From Agarivorans gilvus (GTDB taxonomy: Bacteria; Pseudomonadota; Gammaproteobacteria; Enterobacterales; Celerinatantimonadaceae): a stretch of DNA of 64,000 bases. Made by a program: the position numbers and the translations under genes. Shown one piece after another: positions 18,288 to 29,556 of the stretch. Within the stretch, counting starts at the first letter, position 1, and each line of letters begins with the position of its first letter. The notes beneath the pieces were generated by a model. That model was given only the letters and a program-made list of their open reading frames with translations, did no database searches and was not told the DNA's origin. The stretch is from NCBI RefSeq assembly GCF_001420915.1, contig NZ_CP013021.1:940001-1004000 (forward strand). The letters are read 5' to 3'.

Positions 18288-19154
18288 ATGAACAAACATC
18301 AGCTCTTAATATTAGGTGCAGCAAGCCTAATGGCTCTTAATACCAGTGCCAATACCGAGCACAGTGCGACTCACCATGCGGTAGCAGATAAAGTCATCAG
18401 TCAGCAACGCCAAAAGCTAGCCGAAAACACAGCCAATAAAGGCTTTGGACCGCAAGCTCCAAGAGACATAGACTCAGCGCTGGGCAGTAATACCATCGCC
18501 TTTAATGAAGCCCCAACCTATAAGCAAATGAACCTGTGCAATATCCATTTTCATAAAAATGCGGAGCATAAAGGTGGAGAATTTACCCAATATGCGGGTA
18601 ATGGTGACGGCCACGGTTATCAAAGTGGCTACCAGTACAACGGCCATTTAACAGAGGCAGAGCTTGCACCTGTGGCTCATGAAATCTGCCCAAGTGCCCA
18701 CGGTAGCCTCTACCCTGGTGATACTATCGAGCTGCACTATGTTCACTCTAGTGCTCAAGTCGTTCCCGGACCCACTTTAGCTTCGTGCTTAAATGAGGCG
18801 ATTAATAACCCACAACTACGCGTAGAAACTCAAGTCTTTGTCTTGGTGAATGACGAGCAAGCAGAAGATTTTATGGCACTCACCCAAGTCGGCAGCGTTA
18901 ACGGTTTCCACCAAGCCTTAAATATCTTGAATAACACTGGCGAAGCAGTGCAGTATGCGGGTTCGACTACTGGACCTGGCTACAATGAAAAAGCTTCACC
19001 TTTTCAAGTATCTTGGAGTGTTCGTCCAAAAGTCGCTAAAGTGAACATCAATACCGTCGGCAAATGGTGTGAAGGGAATATATTTGAGGAAGACCACGCC
19101 CACGGAGTGCGAAACTTGGTGGTCAATCCAGCGCTATTATCTCCTATAAAATAA
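18288..19154 (+). CDS. Secreted delta-class carbonic anhydrase
   Basis: Carbonic anhydrases interconvert CO2 and bicarbonate. The 288-residue product has a signal peptide (MNKHQLLILGAASLMALNTS). Its core NLCNIHFHKNAEHKGGEFT has closely spaced histidines at 87, 89 and 94 after Cys84. This HxH pattern and the YAGNGDGHGY stretch are what I associate with the delta class first described in diatoms and later seen in marine bacteria. Conserved cysteines (84, in EICPSAHG, in LASCLNEA and in GKWCEGN) suggest disulfides in an exported enzyme. TAGGAG precedes the ATG. It is monocistronic with terminators on both sides. The class assignment is by motif memory. Confidence 0.8.
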   Translation: MNKHQLLILGAASLMALNTSANTEHSATHHAVADKVISQQRQKLAENTANKGFGPQAPRDIDSALGSNTIAFNEAPTYKQMNLCNIHFHKNAEHKGGEFTQYAGNGDGHGYQSGYQYNGHLTEAELAPVAHEICPSAHGSLYPGDTIELHYVHSSAQVVPGPTLASCLNEAINNPQLRVETQVFVLVNDEQAEDFMALTQVGSVNGFHQALNILNNTGEAVQYAGSTTGPGYNEKASPFQVSWSVRPKVAKVNINTVGKWCEGNIFEEDHAHGVRNLVVNPALLSPIK

Positions 19155-19170
19155 GCTTCACTCGGTGTAT

Positions 19171-19194
19171 AAAAAAGGGCCATTTGGCCCTTTT
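19171..19194. terminator. Bidirectional intrinsic terminator
   Basis: AAAAGGGCC, loop ATTT, GGCCCTTTT between the convergent carbonic anhydrase and fadJ genes, with A and T tracts usable in both directions. Confidence 0.85.
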
Positions 19195-19209
19195 ACTATG
19201 TCACTTTAG

Positions 19210-21330
19210 CTAGCTGTAATAGCTCTGCTTGTTTTCAGCCATCTGCTTCAGCGCCTCACAAGGCGCAAAGCGCTCACCGTAAAGGCTGGCCATCTCATCC
19301 AACTCTGCCACTAGATTAGCCAAGCCAATTTTATCCATGGCGCGGAACGGCCCACCCAAGAATGGCGGGAAGCCAATGCCAAAAATCGCCCCTAAATCAC
19401 CATCTCTAGCACTGTTAATCACGCCTTCATCTAAACAGCGCGCCGCTTCATTGAGCATCATATAAACACAGCGTTTAGCCAGTTGTTCTGCGTCCATTGG
19501 ATTACCGGGTTTAACCCCAAGTACCGAATACACTTGCAAATCCACTTTTTTGGCTCTGCCCTTATTACCTTGATAAAGATAAAAACCGCGGCCATTTTTC
19601 TTACCCAAGCGCTTATCGTCAATTAGCTTACTAAAGGCTTGCGGAGCTTTAAAGCGAGCACCTAATTCGGCCTCTAATATAGGTGCAATTTTAGCGCCTA
19701 CGTCAATGCCCACTTCATCTAACAAGGTCATAGGCCCTACAGGGAAACCATAATCAAGCAAGGTTTTGTCGAGATGCTCAACACTTTGTCCTTCTAGCAG
19801 CAAAATGGCGGCTTCATTCATATAGGGGGCCAAAATGCGATTCACGTAAAAGCCAGCGCCATCCTTCACCACAATGGCGGTTTTACCTTGCTTACGCGCA
19901 AACTCAACGGTATCAGCAATGGTTTGTTGATTAGTACCAGCATGCGGAATAATCTCGGCCAAAGGCATTTTTTCTACCGGGCTAAAATAATGCAAACCAA
20001 TTACCTGCTCGGGACGCTCGGCCTTAGCCGCAATTTGGGCAATCGGCAGTGAAGAGGTATTACTGGCAAAGATGGTGTGCTGATTACAATTGGCTTCTAT
20101 GTCCGCCACCATTTGCTGCTTAAGCGCTAAGTCTTCAAATACCGCCTCAACCACTATTTGGCTGTTTTTCATGCCGGTAAAGTCAGTGCCACCGGTAATA
20201 TCATTCATTTGTTGCTGCAATTGAGCATGTGAAATAAAACGTCGTTGGCGCTTTTTATCCAGTAGTTTGTAGGCGTAATTTAGCCCACCCAATACGCCTT
20301 TTTCGCTAATATCTTTAATTCGAACCTGTGCCTTAGCCTTGGTCGCCGAGACAAAGGCAATCCCCGCGCCCATTAAGCCGCCGCCTAAAACCGCTACCTG
20401 CTTAATTTTTCTCGGTTCAACTCCCTCAAATAAGCTTTCTTTTTTCAGTTCATTAGACGCAAAAAATAACCCGCGTAAGGCCGCAGACTCAGGGCTTTTT
20501 ACCAGCTTAGAAAAACGCTGCGCTTCTTCTAAGTACGCCGCTTCACTGTTTTTCTCTACCCCTGCTTTAACACAGGCAATAATTTCCATTGGTGCGGGAT
20601 AGTTACCACGAGTTTTACTCAAGGTTTGTTTAGTTACCTGACTAAACAAAATATTGCGCCCAAGCGCATTGCCTTCTAGCAATTTAGAGATGGTCGATAA
20701 CTTTGGCTTAGGCTTGCGCTTGGCCTTTCCTGCATACTTCTTGGCGACTTCTAGCAATACGCTGTTGGGCACCATTTCATCCACCAAGCCACTCTTAAGC
20801 GCTTGTTTCGCCCTAAGCTGTTTACCGGTGAGCATCATCTCTAGGGCTTTTTGCAAACCCACTAATTTGGCTAAACGCTGAGTACCACCGCCACCGGGCA
20901 ACAAGCCCAACTGAACCTCGGGCAAACCTAGGCTAGTTTTATCGTGGTCACTACAGACTCGATAATCACAGGCCAGCGCCAGTTCTAACCCGCCACCTAA
21001 GCATGGGCCATGAATCGCCGCTATCACGGGGAACGGCAGGCTGGCTAAACGTGCAAAAACTTTATGACCCTGTTGTGATAGCTGCTGCGCATCTGCCGCT
21101 GTCTCGCATGCATCTAGCATGGCAATATCGGCCCCAGCCACAAATGAATCCGCTTTGCCGCTATACACCACTAGGCCTTGCAGCTGCGATTGCTGGGAAA
21201 GATCATCAAGAATAGCGTCCAACTCTGGGCCGAATTCGGCCTTTAAGGTGTTCATGCTCTCGCCAGCCACATCCATTTTTAATAAGGCAATATTCTGCTC
21301 TATGCTCAGGCTAAATGTTTGCTGTTCCAT
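19210..21330 (-). CDS. fadJ: Fatty acid oxidation complex alpha subunit FadJ
   Basis: FadJ combines enoyl-CoA hydratase and 3-hydroxyacyl-CoA dehydrogenase activity in the second beta-oxidation complex. Residues about 1-190 are the crotonase domain (GKADSFVAGADIAML; CLGGGLELALACDYR; GLLPGGGGTQRL). From about 310 the NAD-binding dehydrogenase follows (VAVLGGGLMGAGIAFV; IGLHYFSPVEKMPL), then two C-terminal helical domains. At 706 residues with a YGFPVGPMTLLDEVG segment it fits FadJ. The ATG at 21330 overlaps the fadI stop by one base (TAATG), and GGAGG stands 7 bases before it. A longer upstream frame exists but lacks family similarity. Co-transcribed with fadI. Confidence 0.95.
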   Translation of the reverse strand: MEQQTFSLSIEQNIALLKMDVAGESMNTLKAEFGPELDAILDDLSQQSQLQGLVVYSGKADSFVAGADIAMLDACETAADAQQLSQQGHKVFARLASLPFPVIAAIHGPCLGGGLELALACDYRVCSDHDKTSLGLPEVQLGLLPGGGGTQRLAKLVGLQKALEMMLTGKQLRAKQALKSGLVDEMVPNSVLLEVAKKYAGKAKRKPKPKLSTISKLLEGNALGRNILFSQVTKQTLSKTRGNYPAPMEIIACVKAGVEKNSEAAYLEEAQRFSKLVKSPESAALRGLFFASNELKKESLFEGVEPRKIKQVAVLGGGLMGAGIAFVSATKAKAQVRIKDISEKGVLGGLNYAYKLLDKKRQRRFISHAQLQQQMNDITGGTDFTGMKNSQIVVEAVFEDLALKQQMVADIEANCNQHTIFASNTSSLPIAQIAAKAERPEQVIGLHYFSPVEKMPLAEIIPHAGTNQQTIADTVEFARKQGKTAIVVKDGAGFYVNRILAPYMNEAAILLLEGQSVEHLDKTLLDYGFPVGPMTLLDEVGIDVGAKIAPILEAELGARFKAPQAFSKLIDDKRLGKKNGRGFYLYQGNKGRAKKVDLQVYSVLGVKPGNPMDAEQLAKRCVYMMLNEAARCLDEGVINSARDGDLGAIFGIGFPPFLGGPFRAMDKIGLANLVAELDEMASLYGERFAPCEALKQMAENKQSYYS

Positions 21331-22637
21331 TATTCTACCTCCAACACCATTGCTGCCCCTAGGCCACCAGCGGCACAAGCGGTTGTTAAGCCTAAGCCAC
21401 CACCACGGCGACGTAATTCATTAAGCATTTGGGTAATCATTCGCGCACCGGTGGCCGCAAAGGGATGACCATAAGCAATCGAGCTACCCATTACGTTGAA
21501 TTTCTCCATATTAATTTCGCCTAGCGCCTTATCGCGCCCAATTGAGCGAGCAAACTCATCGCTGGCAAACATCTTAATATTGGCCAGAGTTTGCGCAGCA
21601 AAGGCTTCGTGCATTTCAATTAAGTCGAGATCTTGCAGGCCAATGCCCGCTCTATCCAAGGCAATGGGCGTGGCATAAGACGGCCCCATTAACATGTCTT
21701 GCCAAACATCAATACCAGCAAAGGCGTAACTCTTGATATAACCTAAAATCGGCAAACCTAAGGCCTTGGCTTTATCCTCACGCATTAGCATCACCGCCGC
21801 TGCGCCATCGGTTAAAGGCGTGGCATTGGCCGCCGTTACCGAGCCATGCTTGCGGTCAAACACCGGCTTTAACTTAGCCAACTTCTCTAAGCTGGAATCG
21901 CCTCGCACGTTGTTGTCGCGGCTAATCGAATGGCGATAGGGTTCTGGGTAAGCGGTCATCACCTCAGCATCTAATTTGCCTTCTTCCCAAGCTTGGTGAG
22001 CCAAATGGTGTGAGCGCACTGCCAGCTTGTCTTGGTCTTCTCGTTTAATGCCATGGGTCTTGGCCATTTGCTCTGCGGTTTGGCCCATGGAAATACCGGT
22101 TGAATATTCTGCTACGGCAGGAGGCACCGGGGCTAAGTCTTTAATTCGTAGTTGTTTAATGATATTCCAACGTTGCCCTAGGCTACGCGCCTTAGATAAA
22201 TCTAGCAGGCTACGCGCCAGCTTTTTACTCACCCCGATGGGTAATACCGAAGATGAATCTGCGCCACCAGCAATACCACAATCAATGGTGCCGGCCATAA
22301 TTGACTCGGTCACATTTACCGCCGCTTGAAAGCTAGTAGCACAAGCACGCGACACACTGTATGCGTCGGTAGACACATCTAAGGGCGTGCCTAAGACAAT
22401 TTCTCGCGCAATATTGGGGGCTGCTGGCATTTGCACCACTTGGCCAAATACCAACTGCTGTATTTCTTTCACATCGAGGTCAACTCGTTTGATGAGTTCA
22501 TTCACCACCATCTTGCCTAAATCAACAGCCGGAACACCGTGATAGGCACTCGCCTGACGAGCAAAAGGCGTACGCAAACCGGCAACCACTGCGATCCGTG
22601 CGCCACTGGCAGTTTGTAAAGATTGTTGTTGATGCAT
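21330..22637 (-). CDS. fadI: Acetyl-CoA acyltransferase FadI
   Basis: FadI is the thiolase of the FadIJ beta-oxidation complex and cleaves 3-ketoacyl-CoA. The 435-residue product has the nucleophilic cysteine in VSRACATSFQAAV, the catalytic histidine in MHEAFAAQTL, a second GHPFAATGARM and the C-terminal TTACAAGGLGAAM. The length and the N-terminal RIAVVAGLRTPFARQ match FadI rather than FadA. AAGGA precedes the ATG. A GAGGTCAGACCTC palindrome in the promoter region (22661-22673) suggests FadR-type control, shared with fadL at 31 kb. Confidence 0.95.
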   Translation of the reverse strand: MHQQQSLQTASGARIAVVAGLRTPFARQASAYHGVPAVDLGKMVVNELIKRVDLDVKEIQQLVFGQVVQMPAAPNIAREIVLGTPLDVSTDAYSVSRACATSFQAAVNVTESIMAGTIDCGIAGGADSSSVLPIGVSKKLARSLLDLSKARSLGQRWNIIKQLRIKDLAPVPPAVAEYSTGISMGQTAEQMAKTHGIKREDQDKLAVRSHHLAHQAWEEGKLDAEVMTAYPEPYRHSISRDNNVRGDSSLEKLAKLKPVFDRKHGSVTAANATPLTDGAAAVMLMREDKAKALGLPILGYIKSYAFAGIDVWQDMLMGPSYATPIALDRAGIGLQDLDLIEMHEAFAAQTLANIKMFASDEFARSIGRDKALGEINMEKFNVMGSSIAYGHPFAATGARMITQMLNELRRRGGGLGLTTACAAGGLGAAMVLEVE

Positions 22638-22660
22638 TCACTATATCCTTAACAAGTTAA

Positions 22661-22673
22661 GAGGTCAGACCTC
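22661..22673. promoter_or_regulatory. Candidate FadR operator before fadIJ
   Basis: GAGGTCAGACCTC is a perfect 13-base palindrome 24 bases before the fadI start. Its core GGTCnGACC is the core of the gammaproteobacterial FadR box, although the flanking T/A differ from the consensus CTGGTCnGACCAG. On the minus strand a possible -35 TTGAAA and -10 TAAACT, 16 bases apart, lie just upstream, which would place the palindrome near the transcript start. Confidence 0.5.
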
Positions 22674-22817
22674 ATTCGCTTAGTTTAACCATTTATTTAC
22701 AAATTTCAAACAAGTGATTAAAACCAGCTTTAAGCCATCAAATTTAAAGGAAATTTTTGAGCCGCGTCGAAGAGTGTTTTATCATCGCTGCTTGCGGTAT
22801 CCATTTCAGAGGGAAAA

Positions 22818-23774
22818 ATGAGTAATAACACCTTATCGGCCATTCGAGATTATTTAAATCAAAGCATTGTGGGCCAAGCTGAATTTATTGATCAATTACT
22901 TATCGCCTTACTGTCTGACGGACACATCCTGGTAGAAGGTCCTCCAGGTTTAGCCAAAACCCGAGCGGTAAAGGCCTTATCTGAATGTATAGAAGGTGAT
23001 TTTCATCGCGTCCAATTTACCCCCGATTTACTACCGGCAGATTTAACCGGTACTGATGTATTTCACCCAGAAACCGCCAGTTTTAGTTTTCAAAAAGGGC
23101 CTATTTTCCATAATTTAGTGCTCGCCGATGAAATTAACCGTGCCCCAGCCAAGGTGCAATCGGCACTGTTAGAAGCGATGGCTGAGCAACAAATCACCGT
23201 GGGCAGCAAGAGCTATGCCTTACCCAAGCTATTTATGGTAATGGCCACGCAAAACCCCATTGAGCAAGAAGGTACTTATCCGCTGCCAGAAGCACAGCTC
23301 GACCGCTTCATGTTTAAGTTATGTCTCACTTATCCAGATGCAGAGAACGAGCTAAAAATCTTGCAACTGACCGAGCGTGAAGCCAAGCAAGTGCATTTGC
23401 GCCAACCAGAGCCGCTTAGCCAGCAAAAATTGTTTGCCCTGCGCCGCGCCATCATGGAAGTACATATTGCTCCGCAACTCAACCAGTACATTGTGGACTT
23501 AGTAGTCGCCACCCGTGAGCCGCAGCGCTATACCGATGAATTTAGTCAATGGCTAGAATTTGGTGCCAGCCCACGTGCCAGCATCGCCTTAGCCCGAGCG
23601 GCAAGAGCCAAAGCTTGGTTAGATGGCCGAGACTTTGTCAGCCCAGAAGATATTCAACAACTGGCTTATCCGGTGTTACGTCATCGCTTGCTTCTTAGTT
23701 ACCAAGCCCAAGCCAAAGGCATAGCAGCCGATACCGTAATTAAACGTTTGATTGAGTTGGTAGCCTTTGCCTAA
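22818..23774 (+). CDS. MoxR family AAA+ ATPase
   Basis: First gene of a six-gene MoxR-Bat operon. The 318-residue product has Walker A (GPPGLAKTRAVKAL), Walker B (LADEINRAPAKVQSALLEAM), sensor 1 (MATQNPIEQEGTYPLPEAQ, also the MoxR signature) and the lid domain with GASPRASIALARAARA. MoxR ATPases act as chaperones that assemble or activate partner complexes, usually through von Willebrand factor A proteins encoded beside them, as here. GAGGG lies 5 bases before the ATG. Its stop overlaps the DUF58 gene start (TAATG). Confidence 0.93.
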   Translation: MSNNTLSAIRDYLNQSIVGQAEFIDQLLIALLSDGHILVEGPPGLAKTRAVKALSECIEGDFHRVQFTPDLLPADLTGTDVFHPETASFSFQKGPIFHNLVLADEINRAPAKVQSALLEAMAEQQITVGSKSYALPKLFMVMATQNPIEQEGTYPLPEAQLDRFMFKLCLTYPDAENELKILQLTEREAKQVHLRQPEPLSQQKLFALRRAIMEVHIAPQLNQYIVDLVVATREPQRYTDEFSQWLEFGASPRASIALARAARAKAWLDGRDFVSPEDIQQLAYPVLRHRLLLSYQAQAKGIAADTVIKRLIELVAFA

Positions 23775-24688
23775 TGAATAAAATTACCCGTCTTTCTCCG
23801 GTTAATTTAAGCATTGAGCAGCTCATCGAAGCCAAAGCCATTCATCTAAATATGCCACCATGGCGACAAGTTACCAGTAGTCGCCATGGCAATCGTTTGA
23901 GTAAAGTGCGTGGCAGAGGTATGGAATTTGATGAGGTGAGGCATTATCAAGCGGGTGATGACATACGCTGCATTGATTGGCGAGTAACCGCCCGCACCGG
24001 AAAAACCCATACCAAGCTATTTAGGGAAGACCGCGAGCACCCGGTGTTTATCTTTCTCGACCTATCCCACTCCATGTACTTTGGCAGTGGTGATAAGCTT
24101 AAATCGGTATTTGCCAGCGAATTAGCGGCTTGTTTAGGTTGGAACGCCCAACAATTAGGTGAACGGGTCGCGTTAACCCTACATTTGGGAGAGCAAGCGC
24201 ATAACCAGAAGCCTGCTGCCAGCAAGACCCATTGGTTAGCCCAATTGCAAAGCATTGTGGACTTGCATAATCAGCAGTTTCAACGCTTAACCGAAGGTTC
24301 AATGCAAGTTGGCTCGCCCAGTCATAATTTGGCTAAGTTAAGTCAGTTAATTAAAACGGGCTATCAAGTGCACCTGATCAGCGACTTTTATCAATTTGAT
24401 TCAGATGCCGCGCTGCACTTGCAACGCTTGTCCCAGCACAATCAAGTATTTGCTTGGCAAATCAGCGATCCGCTAGAGCAACAACTGCCCAAAGCCCAAC
24501 AGGCTCAGCAACTCGCGGTGAGTGACGGCTCACAACAAGCCTATATCAACCCGAGTAATAAAGCGTTTCGCCAGCAATTTAAACGCTTAGCCGAACAACG
24601 TCAGCGTAATATCGAGCGCATGTTACAACAAGCGCGCATTCCCCATCAGCATTTCTCAACAGCCTTAGAGTGGCAAGACTATGCCTGA
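23774..24688 (+). CDS. DUF58 domain-containing protein
   Basis: The 304-residue product has the DUF58 signature GRGMEFDEVRHYQAGDDIRCIDWRV (kept in pieces: GMEFDEVR, YQAGDDIR, IDWRVTARTG), followed by KLFREDREHPVFIFLDLSHSM, a VWA-like MIDAS strand. DUF58 proteins accompany MoxR ATPases and are thought to be adaptor or substrate partners. There is no membrane segment. It is coupled by one-base overlap to moxR and by an 8-base overlap to the DUF4381 gene (ATGCCTGA), so the stoichiometry is probably fixed by translational coupling. Confidence 0.9.
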   Translation: MNKITRLSPVNLSIEQLIEAKAIHLNMPPWRQVTSSRHGNRLSKVRGRGMEFDEVRHYQAGDDIRCIDWRVTARTGKTHTKLFREDREHPVFIFLDLSHSMYFGSGDKLKSVFASELAACLGWNAQQLGERVALTLHLGEQAHNQKPAASKTHWLAQLQSIVDLHNQQFQRLTEGSMQVGSPSHNLAKLSQLIKTGYQVHLISDFYQFDSDAALHLQRLSQHNQVFAWQISDPLEQQLPKAQQAQQLAVSDGSQQAYINPSNKAFRQQFKRLAEQRQRNIERMLQQARIPHQHFSTALEWQDYA

Positions 24689-25211
24689 GCAAACTAATCC
24701 CCTAGCAGATTTAAACGATATTATTTTACCTACAGAATTTGAAACCGCCCTCCCCGCTTTAGGTTGGTGGCTACTGGCTGGCTTCATGATTGTGCTTTTG
24801 CTGCTAGCGCTATTTATCGCTTGGCGCTACTGGCGATTAAATCAACCACGCCGTGAGGCGATGGCCCAACTAAAGCAAGCAGAACTAAGCTTTGCCGAGC
24901 TTAATCTCTTGCTCAAGCGGCTAGCCCTAAGCTACTACCCTCGCCAGCAAGTCGCCTCACTGAGTGGTGAGGCATGGTTAGCCTTTCTCGACAGCAAGGT
25001 CAAAGTGGCTTCGGGCAGCTTTCTAGAGTTAAGCGCTCAGTGGCAACACTGTTTATATGCTGCAACCCCCTCTAGCGATAGCCTTGCTTGCCGCGATATG
25101 GCCGAGCAATGGATAAAGCGCTGCCGAGCCCCTCTCACTTTAGCGACACTGTTTAGCCTCAAAGGCCGCAACGCTGTTGATAATTCAGCACGAGGGGAAC
25201 AGCATGTTTGA
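24681..25211 (+). CDS. DUF4381 membrane protein
   Basis: A 176-residue protein with one strong transmembrane helix near residues 28-52 (LGWWLLAGFMIVLLLLALFIAWRYW, read in parts). An acidic/proline N-terminus (LNDIILPTEFETALPALG) precedes it, followed by a cytoplasmic helical region with LALSYYPRQQVASLSGEAWLAFL. These are the features of DUF4381, a family found almost only inside MoxR-Bat operons between DUF58 and BatA. Function is unknown. Overlaps both neighbours by 8 bases. Confidence 0.85.
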   Translation: MPEQTNPLADLNDIILPTEFETALPALGWWLLAGFMIVLLLLALFIAWRYWRLNQPRREAMAQLKQAELSFAELNLLLKRLALSYYPRQQVASLSGEAWLAFLDSKVKVASGSFLELSAQWQHCLYAATPSSDSLACRDMAEQWIKRCRAPLTLATLFSLKGRNAVDNSARGEQHV

Positions 25212-26201
25212 ATTTGTTTGGCCCTATGTGTTTTTAGCGGCGCCCTTGTTGTGGCTAGTGGAGCGCTTTAGTCACAAACAAGCTCAGTCCCCAGAGTTAC
25301 TGCTCAATAGCAGTCTCCCCTATAGCCAAGCGCAACCCGCCGTAGAACAAAGCAATAGCCGGTTAAAACAAGGCTTACAGTGGCTAGTATGGTTACTCTG
25401 CTTGTGTGCCTTGGCAAGACCCGTCTGGTTAGACGAGCAATTACAAGGCATTGATGAACAAGGGCGTGACGTGTTGTTATCTGTTGATATGTCGGGAAGC
25501 ATGCAAATCAAAGACATGCAGTTACACGGTGAGGCGGTAGACCGCTTAACCGCGCTCAAGTCACTGCTAGCCGACTTCATTGAACAACGCCGTGGCGACC
25601 GCCTAGGGATGATACTATTTGCCGACCATGCCTATTTAGCCAGCCCCTTGAGTTTCGACTTAGACAGCTTATTGATTCAGGTTAATGAATTGGTTCATGG
25701 CTTGGTGGGTGATAGAACCGCGATTGGTGAAGGCATCGGCTTGGGCATCAAACAACTAATGAACCACCCTGCCGAGCAACGCATTTTAATTTTGTTAACC
25801 GACGGACAAAATACCTCGGGCACAGTAGAGCCGATGCAAGCTGCTGAAATGGCTGCCAAAAATCAAGTGGTGATTTACACCATTGGGGTGGGTGCCGACG
25901 AACTGTACCAGCAAACCCTATTTGGCAAACGTAAAATTAACCCTTCGCAAGACCTAGACGAAGCCAGCCTTAAACAAATAGCTGGTTTAACCGGTGGCCA
26001 ATATTACCGTGCCAGAAATACCGAAGAGTTAGCGCAAATCTACCAGCAAATAAATGCCTTAAACCCAATTACTCAAGCCCAACAATTTTATCGGCCGCAG
26101 CACGAGCTCTATTACTGGCCGCTGGCTCTAGCCGCTTTAGTGATGTTGGTAATGTTAGCCAAGCCTTTGTTAGCTCAGCGTTTTATCAAGGAGCATAATT
26201 G

Positions 26202-26202
<1 letters not shown>
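25204..26202 (+). CDS. BatA-like von Willebrand factor A membrane protein
   Basis: The 332-residue product has an N-terminal membrane helix (FVWPYVFLAAPLLWLVERF), a second about residue 60, a VWA domain with the metal-ion site DMSGSM and the downstream LLTDGQNTSGTVEP, and a C-terminal helix near 305-325. This arrangement is that of BatA in the Bacteroides aerotolerance-type operons. I start at the ATG at 25204 (GAGGGGAACAGC before it); a longer frame 27 bases upstream lacks a site. The stop overlaps the next gene start (TGATG). The partner ATPase is presumably the MoxR protein at the head of the operon. Confidence 0.9.
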
Positions 26203-27968
<1,766 letters not shown>

Positions 27969-29555
27969 GTGAAAGCACTTAGTTTATGTTTCATGCTATT
28001 ACTTAGCTTCAGTAGTTACGCAACCACCGAAGTGACCGCTACCGTCAGCCAGAACCCGGTGGCGGTAGGACAAGCTTTTACTTTAGAGATTGTGGCGAAC
28101 GATACCCTTTCGAGCAATGAGTTCGACCCATCGGTACTGCTCCGACAAAAATTCGTGGTGGGCAGTACCTCCACGGCTCGCCAGCACACCAGTATCAATG
28201 GCCAGTCATCAACCCAGACCCGTTGGACAACCACCTTACTGGTACGCGAAGAAGGTAATTATTTGATCCCTTCTTTTAACATTGGTGGTGAAAATACCCA
28301 ACCCATTCATTTAAAAGCAAAAAAAATAGAGGCCATTGAGCCCAGCAAAGACCAAGTGCGCATGGAAGTGAGCCTAGATAGTGCCGAAGTCTATTTAGGC
28401 CAGCCGGTGACCTTTACCGCTAAAATTTGGGTAGCTAATAGCTTAGATCAGGCCAATATTTTTGCCCCCAACATGTTAGACGCCAAAGTAGAAAAACTGG
28501 GCGATGACAAACAAGACCTTGAGATTGTGGATGGTAAGCGTTATCGCACCCTCACTCGTCAGTGGCTAATCACACCAGAAAAAGCCGGAGAATATGAAGT
28601 AAGAGGGCCCCGTTTAAGTGGCTTAGCCAACGACATCAACCATCGTGCTCGCCCTATCGACATTGCGGCGCAAACTCTAGCTTTAACCGTAAAAGCGCCT
28701 CCGGCTAACTTCCCTGGTCAATGGTTACCCTCCCACGATTTATTGCTAAATGAAGAAATCCAACCTTTGCAGAGTGATTATCAACAGGGTCAGGCCTTTA
28801 CCCGCATCATCAATCTGACCATTGCTGGTATCACCGAACAACAACTGCCAGAGATAGATATCGATTATGGCCCCAACTTCCGCGTTTATCCGGAGCCCTA
28901 CCAAGACCGCACCATAGTAAAAGATGGGATAGTGTTTGCTCAGCGGAGTTTAAATGTCGCGCTGATCCCGGTCACCACTGGCGAATTAAGTCTACCGGGA
29001 TGGTCTCTTCCTTGGTGGGATTTAAGCAGTGATAAACTCGCCAAGGCAGAAATAAAAGCTCGGCAAATTAAGGTGGTGCCAGCGCCAGAGAATCAAGCGC
29101 TTAACTTAAACAATCCTATGCCACCAACAAACGCCACAGTAGCATCATCAGACACTGGCAGTTCGTGGTTAACTTGGCTATTTGGCTTTGCTTGGTTAAT
29201 CACCTTAGCCGCGTTAATTTGGTTTATTCGCCAAAGCAAACTGCGTCCGCAGGGCCCTAACCTAGCGCCACAACAAGAAATACAGCAAAATAGTGACTAC
29301 TGGCAGCAGTTTGCAGCGGCTTGCAAACAGGGAGCTAGCCATCAGGCGGAACAAGCATTAACAAACTGGGTGAACCAACAGCAAGCAACTGGCCAATGGC
29401 GAAGCCTACTCAAGAAAATTACCGCAGCAAATTGGGCGAACGCCCCGCAACAGCTAGATTTGAATGAGTTTTACCAAGCTTGCCTAGCCTACAAGCGTGA
29501 AACGGAGCAAACAACACAGCGAGAACAACTTAGCTTGTCCTCGCTCAATCCCTAA
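27969..29555 (+). CDS. BatD-like exported protein
   Basis: The 528-residue product has a signal peptide (VKALSLCFMLLLSFSSYATT). Repeated beta-sandwich domains follow, with the BatD landmarks VTATVSQNPVAVGQAFTLEI, a VEVSLDSAEVYLGQPVTF-like second repeat (MEVSLDSAEVYLGQPVTFT) and RQWLITPEKAGEYEV. A transmembrane helix follows about residue 395-420 (SWLTWLFGFAWLITLAALIWF), then a cytoplasmic tail. It begins with GTG immediately after the BatB stop, with AGGAG 9 bases upstream. It closes the operon and probably forms the periplasmic arm of the membrane complex of the VWA proteins. Confidence 0.88.
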   Translation: MKALSLCFMLLLSFSSYATTEVTATVSQNPVAVGQAFTLEIVANDTLSSNEFDPSVLLRQKFVVGSTSTARQHTSINGQSSTQTRWTTTLLVREEGNYLIPSFNIGGENTQPIHLKAKKIEAIEPSKDQVRMEVSLDSAEVYLGQPVTFTAKIWVANSLDQANIFAPNMLDAKVEKLGDDKQDLEIVDGKRYRTLTRQWLITPEKAGEYEVRGPRLSGLANDINHRARPIDIAAQTLALTVKAPPANFPGQWLPSHDLLLNEEIQPLQSDYQQGQAFTRIINLTIAGITEQQLPEIDIDYGPNFRVYPEPYQDRTIVKDGIVFAQRSLNVALIPVTTGELSLPGWSLPWWDLSSDKLAKAEIKARQIKVVPAPENQALNLNNPMPPTNATVASSDTGSSWLTWLFGFAWLITLAALIWFIRQSKLRPQGPNLAPQQEIQQNSDYWQQFAAACKQGASHQAEQALTNWVNQQQATGQWRSLLKKITAANWANAPQQLDLNEFYQACLAYKRETEQTTQREQLSLSSLNP

Positions 29556-29556
29556 C

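Noticed and set aside
18003..18299. 98-codon minus-strand open frame before the carbonic anhydrase gene
   Set aside because: It overlaps the start of the carbonic anhydrase gene and both hairpins, has no ribosome-binding site of note and no family likeness.
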